Position numbers and translations under genes: made by a program
Notes under the pieces: generated by a model
What the model saw: only the letters and a program-made list of their open reading frames with translations
Databases searched by the model: none
What the model was told of the DNA's origin: nothing
NCBI GenBank assembly: GCA_012800625.1
Contig: JAAZIY010000372.1
Location: forward strand, 1 to 7,559
Direction: 5' to 3'
Length of the DNA: 7,559 bases
DNA from: Lentisphaerota bacterium
Lineage (GTDB): Bacteria > Verrucomicrobiota > Lentisphaeria > Oligosphaerales > Oligosphaeraceae
Part shown: in pieces, positions 1 to 5,472 of the stretch
Layout: each line of letters begins with the position of its first letter
Numbering within the stretch: the first letter of the stretch is position 1

Positions 1-3000
1 CCCTCGGCAACGGGCAAGTTAAAGGCTCTTATGCTGTTGCAACACACAAATATCCCCGAAGTTTCACAACTGGCACAACGTTTAGACATGGATTTTGTGG
101 TTCCTTATTTACTATATCCTGGCAGTCACAAAGGTGCCTCGCCTATTTATAAGCTGGGCGACTACTTCGCAGCAACAAACATTCGGGACATCGAGGACAA
201 TCTGGAAAAAGCACTGAAACAAGACTACGATTTGATCATGATCGGCGGCCTGCCCTGGGACTATTTCAAGACGGAGTTTCAGGACAGCATTTTGGCGAAG
301 GTGCGGCAGGGTTGCGGGCTGGTATATGTGGGACTGAGGCAGGAAAACGAAATGTTTCCAGCCCTGCAGGCATACTCGGGCCTTAAAAACGCAATTCCAA
401 AAAAAGAAAGCGAGCATTTTTTGACTCAGGGCGTCCCCTTCGAGTTTTTGCCTGCTGAGCCTATACACCAATTTAGGGCTCAGTCTGGCACTTTAGCCAG
501 TGCTGGGGCTGCGCCTTATCTAAGCATTGGCAACTATGGCAAAGGCAGAGTTTTGGCTTTGACGTACGAGGCCTTGTTTGGTCGTTTTAAGTCAGCCGCC
601 GGTCTGACGCCGAATTTGCCTGACAGCTATGAAAACCGCGCAGTGCCCTTTGAGATATACTATGCCATGCTGGCAAAAGCGGCTCAGTTTGCCGCCGGAA
701 AAACCCCTACTACGCTTTTTGAGAAATGTGACTTGAGCGAGAAAAATGGCAAGTTGGAAATCTCTTTGCAGCTTAACAACCACAGTGCTGCTCAAAGCAC
801 TTGGGAATTGACTTTGCGCGATAGATATATGCAGGTGCGGCAGCAGAAGAATGAGGCTGTGAACCTAAAACAAGGCATACAAGATATCAGATTGACCATG
901 CCCTCAGCAAGCTTTGCCGGAATGCGCTTGTTGAGCATAATTGTGCGTAATCAAAATGGAGAGGTCATTAATTCAGGCAGTTGGGCTGTTCGGGAACAAG
1001 AAAATACCACCAGGCTGGAAAAGCTGGAGATAGACAAGAAAGACTATGAAAACGGCGAACAATTGCACTTCAGCGCCAGGCTTGAGGGCGGAGATTTCAC
1101 GCAACTGCAGGTCAAGGCCGAGCTAATAGATTCCTATGAAAGAACCGTGGCCTCCAGGCTTTTTGCGGCGACGTCAACGCTAAGTGGACAGCTTAAAATC
1201 AACAACGCGTTGCCAGCCAGGTTTTATCGCCTACAGCTCTCGCTTTGGGATAATGAGATTGAGGTTGACCGCTTGAATAAGGAGTTTGGCGTTTTACCTT
1301 CCAAGGAAAGTAGGCTCTGGGATGACTATGAGCCGGGGACTTGGATGACTGATGACGGAACACGCTTCTATCTTTGGAAGGAGCAAGCCCAACTTATGCG
1401 TAAGCTGCGCCTACGGACGCTTATTGCCAATTGGCGCCCTATGGACCATGATTTTCCCATCAGGTATAATTTTAACCCCACCATGCTGCATCACGTGGGA
1501 CTGGGACGATGCAGCGAGCCAGTGGAATATGCCGAGACCGGAGACAAGATGCTCTTGCAGCGCAAACCCTGCCTATCAAACCCTGAGTTTTTAGAAAGAA
1601 TTAAAGAAGATTATAGGCAGATTGGCAAAAACCAGCACAAATTCGGCCTGCGCTTTTATTGGATGGGCGATGAGCAGTCTCTTACCGGATACGGTGGCAC
1701 GCCCATAGATTTTTGTTTCTCCGAACACTGCTTGTTTGAGTTTAGAAATTTTCTAAAACTCAAGTACGACAGCCTGGCAAAACTCAACCAGGAATGGCAG
1801 TGCGAGTTTGAAACCTGGGAAGAGGTGTTGCCATTTACCAAGGATGAAATCTGGCAGGGACAAGGAGAAAAAATCGCTGGCTGGGCAGACCACCTAGAGT
1901 TTATGGATGGACGCCTGCAAAATGTGGTGGCCAGCGCGACCAGCAGCGGAAGACTCTCTGACCCCGAGGCTAAGTTTTCAATATCAGGCACTCAGGCTCC
2001 AACCGCTTATGGCGGCATGGATTGGTGGCGGCAGATGAAAGTCTTTGACGGACTTATGAACTATTATAGCGGCGGTCAACATGAGTTACAACGTTCTTTT
2101 AAACCGGATGGCGACTACATGCCCTGGGAATTTGGCTACAGCTCCAAGGGCGGTATCCTAGGTTATAAAATTTGGAAAACCCTATTTTTGGGCTACAAGG
2201 GCATCATGGGCTTTTGCTACCCATCACTAGTTAATCCGGACTGGACTTTGCCAGCCGCCATGGCGGACAGTCTGCCGCACCTGAAAGTCTTAAGCACGGG
2301 TCTGGGTAAGCACTATTTGAACAATTTGCACAGTCAGGCAGATATTGCTGTTCTTTACTCACAGGCCTCAATCAGGGCGGCATTTATCGAGAAAAGACGC
2401 GACGAGCATAGGCTGCTACGTGAAAAGCTGATTTTGCTCCTGCGCCAGGCTGGCGCAAGCTTTGACTTTGTTTCTTATGAGCAAGTTGAACAAGGCATTT
2501 TACAGCAAGGCAGGTATCAAACTTTGATTTTGCCTGACAGTAGCGCCTTGTCGGATTTGGAAGTCAATGCCATTCTGGGATTTGCCGCTGCTGGCCACCG
2601 GATAATAGCAGTGGCTGAGCCAGGAAGACTGCAGCAAAATTGCCGCAAACGCCAGGAAAACCCACTGCTTGAACTTTTCGCAGGGAACCAACATGTGCTA
2701 ATACCTGAGATTGACACCAGCTTTATAGAAGCGCAAAGCTATCTGGAGGCTGAAGAAAATCGGAACTTGGTAATAAAGGAGCTGGAACTGTGGCGAAGAA
2801 TACTGGGAGCCGAGAGTTTCAAGGATACGTTGAAAAACCCCTTGTTAAATGGGCAGACTGCCGTGGGGCTGGAGTATTGTACCCGCTTTGACAGTAACGG
2901 TAATCCATATTTCGGCGTGATAAGTAAAAGTCCGCGTCTGCAGGATTTGCAGCTAAGGCTACCGCGCAAAGCTCATGTTTACAATGCGGTCAACGGAAAG

Positions 3001-3336
3001 TATTACGGCAAAACCGACAGGCTTGAACTGCCGTTTTGCGACGCCTTGCCACTGCTGATTACACAGCTGCCACGAAAAATCTCCCTTGCCTCCCTGAAGC
3101 TAAGAAACGGAACACTGACTGTGAAGCTCAATCAAAAACTGGACTCTGCTCTCAGAGTGCAGGTCTTCAGGCCTGACGGAACGGAGGCAGAAGCCTATGA
3201 ATACAACTTGCTCTTGAAAAAAGGCACGGCGCAACATCACATACCTTTTGTAGAGTCTGATCCGGCAGGCACCTGGAGAATACTCGTGACCGAGGTAATT
3301 AGCAAAGAGCAAAAAGAGTTGTCTGTTAAGCGCTAA
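1..3336 (+). CDS. GH42-like multidomain glycoside hydrolase, 5'-partial
   Basis: Probable beta-glycosidase (beta-galactosidase-like, clan GH-A barrel); the substrate cannot be read from sequence. The frame is open to the left edge (ten codons before the ATG at 31), and the first strand of the N-terminal fold seems to begin before that ATG, so I treat the gene as 5'-truncated. An AAAGG at 21-25, five bases before the ATG, leaves a start at 31 possible. Counting codon 1 at base 1: about 1-197 glutamine-amidotransferase-like fold (YDLIMIGG, GKGRVLALTYE); about 235-430 Ig-like beta-sandwich sequence; about 440-775 barrel. GDEQS (D557-E558) is the likely acid/base site, followed by the family-typical DFCFSEHC and a WADHLEFMD-type segment. 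E710 in PWEFGY is a nucleophile candidate. About 780-905 resembles the beta-galactosidase trimerisation domain (QADIAVLYSQ), and the C-terminus is a beta-sandwich with DPAGTWRI. Any signal peptide lies off-window. The class is fairly sure; the activity is not. Confidence 0.8.
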   Translation, partial: PSATGKLKALMLLQHTNIPEVSQLAQRLDMDFVVPYLLYPGSHKGASPIYKLGDYFAATNIRDIEDNLEKALKQDYDLIMIGGLPWDYFKTEFQDSILAKVRQGCGLVYVGLRQENEMFPALQAYSGLKNAIPKKESEHFLTQGVPFEFLPAEPIHQFRAQSGTLASAGAAPYLSIGNYGKGRVLALTYEALFGRFKSAAGLTPNLPDSYENRAVPFEIYYAMLAKAAQFAAGKTPTTLFEKCDLSEKNGKLEISLQLNNHSAAQSTWELTLRDRYMQVRQQKNEAVNLKQGIQDIRLTMPSASFAGMRLLSIIVRNQNGEVINSGSWAVREQENTTRLEKLEIDKKDYENGEQLHFSARLEGGDFTQLQVKAELIDSYERTVASRLFAATSTLSGQLKINNALPARFYRLQLSLWDNEIEVDRLNKEFGVLPSKESRLWDDYEPGTWMTDDGTRFYLWKEQAQLMRKLRLRTLIANWRPMDHDFPIRYNFNPTMLHHVGLGRCSEPVEYAETGDKMLLQRKPCLSNPEFLERIKEDYRQIGKNQHKFGLRFYWMGDEQSLTGYGGTPIDFCFSEHCLFEFRNFLKLKYDSLAKLNQEWQCEFETWEEVLPFTKDEIWQGQGEKIAGWADHLEFMDGRLQNVVASATSSGRLSDPEAKFSISGTQAPTAYGGMDWWRQMKVFDGLMNYYSGGQHELQRSFKPDGDYMPWEFGYSSKGGILGYKIWKTLFLGYKGIMGFCYPSLVNPDWTLPAAMADSLPHLKVLSTGLGKHYLNNLHSQADIAVLYSQASIRAAFIEKRRDEHRLLREKLILLLRQAGASFDFVSYEQVEQGILQQGRYQTLILPDSSALSDLEVNAILGFAAAGHRIIAVAEPGRLQQNCRKRQENPLLELFAGNQHVLIPEIDTSFIEAQSYLEAEENRNLVIKELELWRRILGAESFKDTLKNPLLNGQTAVGLEYCTRFDSNGNPYFGVISKSPRLQDLQLRLPRKAHVYNAVNGKYYGKTDRLELPFCDALPLLITQLPRKISLASLKLRNGTLTVKLNQKLDSALRVQVFRPDGTEAEAYEYNLLLKKGTAQHHIPFVESDPAGTWRILVTEVISKEQKELSVKR

Positions 3337-3340
3337 ACAG

Positions 3341-3372
3341 CTAAAAGGAAATGGCCGCAATGCCCCTTTTAG
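3341..3372 (+). terminator. Hairpin just after the GH42-like gene, possible terminator
   Basis: Four bases after the TAA stop (3334-3336), CTAAAAGG (3341-3348) pairs perfectly with CCTTTTAG (3365-3372). An inner GGC/GCC stem (3353-3355 with 3362-3364) closes a 6-base loop. The only T-run (TTTT, 3367-3370) is inside the 3' arm rather than after it, so this is at best a weak intrinsic terminator. It could instead protect the 3' end of the mRNA. The pairing is directly visible; the role is inferred. Confidence 0.4.
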
Positions 3373-3380
3373 ACAAAGAC

Positions 3381-3420
3381 GACTTAGTGTACCTTCGTGT
3401 GCCTTTGTGTGTCTTCGTGT
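3381..3420. repeat. Four tandem 10-bp units, consensus NNCTTNGTGT
   Basis: Four exactly abutting 10-base units (3381-3390, 3391-3400, 3401-3410, 3411-3420) share CTT at unit positions 3-5 and GTGT at positions 7-10. Position 6 is A, C, T, C in turn, and positions 1-2 vary. The opposite strand reads as repeated ACACGAAG-like words. The array lies between the 3' ends of two convergent genes and abuts the outer arm of the inverted repeat that starts at 3421. Its function is unknown. The units are too short, and without spacers, to be CRISPR. Confidence 0.75.
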
Positions 3421-3497
3421 CCAAAGCCCTGCCAGGCAACCTTTTTTTTGGACCTGGTTACTATCCAGACTAGGCTAGTAACCAGGTCAGGCTTTGG
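3421..3497. repeat. Nested inverted repeat between convergent genes, with T8 run
   Basis: The inner arms GACCTGGTTACTA (3451-3463) and TAGTAACCAGGTC (3476-3488) are perfect 13-base complements around a 12-base loop. The outer arms CCAAAGCC (3421-3428) and GGCTTTGG (3490-3497) are perfect 8-base complements. Between left outer and left inner arm lie 22 bases including eight T (3442-3449); on the right only one base separates them. The structure begins nine bases past the GH2 stop codon on the minus strand. The T-run precedes the stem for plus-strand transcription and becomes an A-run for minus-strand transcription, so it lacks the classic stem-then-U layout. A transcription barrier between convergent genes or a small repeat element are both possible. 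Confidence 0.7.
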
Positions 3498-3505
3498 CTT
3501 CTCTG

Positions 3506-5281
3506 TCAGTAGTGGCTCCATTCGGGCTTTTGGCTGAAGACTGAGTTGATTTCGTCCATATCGAACTTGGCGCTGCGGTCGTAATTGTATATTCCGTTTT
3601 GCTCCTGTTCTATGTCAGTGAGCTGGGTGTAGCAGTAGCCACTCAGCTCCGGCATGCTTAGCAGCGCGGCGCTGAGGTCGCGGATTCTGTCGTAGGCCTC
3701 CTGTCTGCTGGCCGGCTCCTGGCCATAGCCCCAGGAGTTGTCGGCAAAGGCCTGGCGGTCTTCGGGGATAAACTTAACCCCGCCGTATTCGTCAACGATA
3801 TAGGGCTGCCCTTTGTAGGCGAACAGCTCTGTTTCGGCGTCTCTGACCGCCACCGGGTATTCTTTAGGGCGCAATTGTGCGATCAGCTCGGCGGCATCCT
3901 GTGTGTAGTTGTGCACTGTCCACAGGTCGCTGCATACATGCACATAGCCGCTGTTGTCATTGACGGGGCGGCTGGGATCCAGAGCTTTTGTGAGCGCATA
4001 TATTTCATTTGTTATTTGCCGGTGTGTTTTGAGACATTGATAGTTGCGCGTCTCGTTCAGCGGCGTCCAGGCGATGATGGAGGGGTGGTTCATGTCGCGT
4101 TGGACCACGGCTCGCCATTCGCTCATAAAGTTGAGCAAACCCTGCTGCAAATTAACTGGCTCGCTTCCATAGAAGCGCCAGAAGCCTATGCCCCAGTCAG
4201 CGAACTCAGCCCAGGTCAGATATCCCAGCTTGTCGGCCCAGTAGTGAAAGCGCTCCTCAAAGACCTTCTGATGCAGCCTGGCGCCGTTGAAGCCGGCCTG
4301 CATGGCCAATACTATATCTTGGCGCAAAGCCTCGTCACTGGGGGCAGTCCAGATGCCCTCCTCGTAAAAGCCCTGGTCTAGCACCAGGCGCAGGAATATA
4401 GGCTGGTTATTGAGAAAGATGCGCTCGCCCTCGATATGTACTTTGCGCATGCCGGCATATGATTTGACCGAGTCTATCAGCTTGTCATCTTCATCGAAAA
4501 GCTCAAGAACTATTTCGTACAGGAAGGGGTTTCCCGGCTCCCAGAGTATGGGATTCGGCAGGTCGATCTGTAGCGGCGAGCCATTGACGCAGGGGAATGC
4601 GGCGCTATTGACTATCTCGCCGTCGGCGAGTATATCTATAATTAGGCTGGTATTGGCTTTCAGGGCATGATATTCAGGAGTTATGAGCAGGCATTCCCGG
4701 TCTATGTCTGCCACGATTTTGCAGGATTTCAGTCCATATTTTGGCACTGCCTCCAGCCAGACACTTTGCCAGATACCGCTAGTGCGCGTATAGCTGCAGC
4801 CCTGGGATTTAAACCATGGCGACTGTTTGCCGTAGGGCTGGTTTCCGGAGCGCTGCTCGTCTTTGACTTGCAATACCAGCTCATGACACTTGCCGGCTTG
4901 AGCGTAGCTGCTGATGTCTGCCGTGAAAGATGTTAGCCCGCCGATGTGATGGCAGGCCTCCTGCCCGTCAATATAAACAAAGCACTCATAGTCCACCGCC
5001 CCGAAATGCAACAAAACGAGCTGGTTTTCCCATTCGGCGGGTATTTCCAGCTTGCGGTGGTACCAGAGGCATTCGATGAAGTCGGTGTGTCCTATGCCTG
5101 AGAGTCGGCTTTCGGGGCAGAAGGGCACCATGACGGGCTGCTCAAAGCCCTGGCTATGCTGCAGGCCGCGCTCCAGACCGCTTTTGCCCTGGTCAAAATG
5201 GCAGGTCCAGGGTCCATTAAGGCTAAGCCAGCTGTCGCGCACAAACTGCGGGCGCGGATGTTCGGGACGGGGGATGCTCAT
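3506..5281 (-). CDS. Glycoside hydrolase family 2 enzyme, beta-galactosidase-like
   Basis: Retaining beta-glycosidase of 591 residues, probably cytoplasmic because no signal peptide is visible. Domains: about 1-180 jelly-roll sugar-binding domain (LNGPWTCHFD near residue 21, TSGIWQSVWLE at 167-177); about 181-280 Ig-like domain; 281-591 TIM barrel. The barrel carries FLRLVLDQGFY and GIWTAP (289-314), acid/base E410 in WTPLNE, and nucleophile E498 in VDEYGG. The C-terminal stretch TQLTDIEQE with NGIYNYDR is typical of GH2. Where E. coli beta-glucuronidase has its NxK sugar-acid motif, this protein appears to have E560-Q-N562, so glucuronidase activity is unlikely. Beta-galactosidase or another neutral beta-glycosidase is favoured, without proof. 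Length is near that of beta-glucuronidases and far shorter than LacZ. The start is supported by AAGGA nine bases upstream. The gene converges on the GH42-like gene and lies 191 bp after the kinase fusion on the same strand, apparently with its own promoter. Confidence 0.93.
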   Translation of the reverse strand: MSIPRPEHPRPQFVRDSWLSLNGPWTCHFDQGKSGLERGLQHSQGFEQPVMVPFCPESRLSGIGHTDFIECLWYHRKLEIPAEWENQLVLLHFGAVDYECFVYIDGQEACHHIGGLTSFTADISSYAQAGKCHELVLQVKDEQRSGNQPYGKQSPWFKSQGCSYTRTSGIWQSVWLEAVPKYGLKSCKIVADIDRECLLITPEYHALKANTSLIIDILADGEIVNSAAFPCVNGSPLQIDLPNPILWEPGNPFLYEIVLELFDEDDKLIDSVKSYAGMRKVHIEGERIFLNNQPIFLRLVLDQGFYEEGIWTAPSDEALRQDIVLAMQAGFNGARLHQKVFEERFHYWADKLGYLTWAEFADWGIGFWRFYGSEPVNLQQGLLNFMSEWRAVVQRDMNHPSIIAWTPLNETRNYQCLKTHRQITNEIYALTKALDPSRPVNDNSGYVHVCSDLWTVHNYTQDAAELIAQLRPKEYPVAVRDAETELFAYKGQPYIVDEYGGVKFIPEDRQAFADNSWGYGQEPASRQEAYDRIRDLSAALLSMPELSGYCYTQLTDIEQEQNGIYNYDRSAKFDMDEINSVFSQKPEWSHY

Positions 5282-5312
5282 GTTCTTGAATCCTTGTTAG
5301 TTGGTGAAGAAC
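5282..5312 (-). promoter_or_regulatory. GH2 ribosome binding site within a possible leader hairpin
   Basis: On the minus strand AAGGA (complement of 5291-5295) lies nine bases before the GH2 ATG, a good Shine-Dalgarno sequence that fixes the start. It sits in the 19-base loop of an inverted repeat whose arms, GTTCTT (complement of 5307-5312) and AAGAAC (complement of 5282-5287), are perfect 6-base complements; the downstream arm abuts the ATG. The SD call is solid. The hairpin is A/T-rich and short, so any effect on translation is speculative. Confidence 0.6.
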
Positions 5313-5375
5313 TATGGCGCTGCCTCGCGCAGGCTCGCAAGACAGGCCCTAATCAAGCAGTAACCATGCCGGCAA

Positions 5376-5388
5376 CTTGTCGCACAAG
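5376..5388. promoter_or_regulatory. Operator-like dyad CTTGT-CGC-ACAAG
   Basis: A perfect 5-base dyad with a 3-base centre. It lies three bases downstream of the proposed -10 hexamer (5392-5397) of the GH2 promoter, so it would cover the start of transcription, where repressors commonly bind. The TTGT/ACAA half-sites recall GntR-type operators in general form, but no regulator is encoded in the window. A 5-bp dyad can also arise by chance, and it could equally form a small hairpin at the mRNA 5' end. Confidence 0.3.
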
Positions 5389-5391
5389 CCC

Positions 5392-5421
5392 CCTATAGCA
5401 GAAAATACCAGATTAAGCCAA
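5392..5421 (-). promoter_or_regulatory. Candidate sigma70-type promoter of the GH2 gene
   Basis: Reading the minus strand, TTGGCT (complement of 5416-5421) is followed after 18 bases by TATAGG (complement of 5392-5397), with TG one base upstream of the -10 in extended -10 fashion. Each hexamer matches the consensus at about four of six positions. It falls just after the terminator of the upstream gene and about 110 bases before the GH2 ATG, where a promoter is expected. Prediction by eye only. Confidence 0.35.
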
Positions 5422-5424
5422 AGG

Positions 5425-5465
5425 AAAAACTTCGTGCCCCCCGTTGAGCCATTTTCCGGAGGCAC
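5425..5465 (-). terminator. Rho-independent terminator of the kinase/nucleotidyltransferase gene
   Basis: On the minus strand, seven bases after the TGA stop (5473-5475), GTGCCTCC (complement of 5458-5465) pairs with GGGGGCAC (complement of 5434-5441). This makes eight pairs, one of them a U-G wobble valid only in the minus-strand transcript. GAAG and then five U (complement of 5425-5429) follow. G/C-rich stem, U-tract, orientation and distance from the stop all fit an intrinsic terminator, although the loop is long (16 bases) and the U-tract is offset by four bases. It argues against simple co-transcription with the GH2 gene. Confidence 0.55.
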
Positions 5466-5472
5466 AGCGCTG

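Noticed and set aside
3381..3420. CRISPR array
   Set aside because: The units are 10 bases and directly abutting, with no spacers and no cas genes nearby.
3875..4381. 168-residue plus-strand open frame opposite the GH2 gene
   Set aside because: It is fully antisense to the GH2 barrel containing E410, with no domain or ribosome binding site; a shadow frame.
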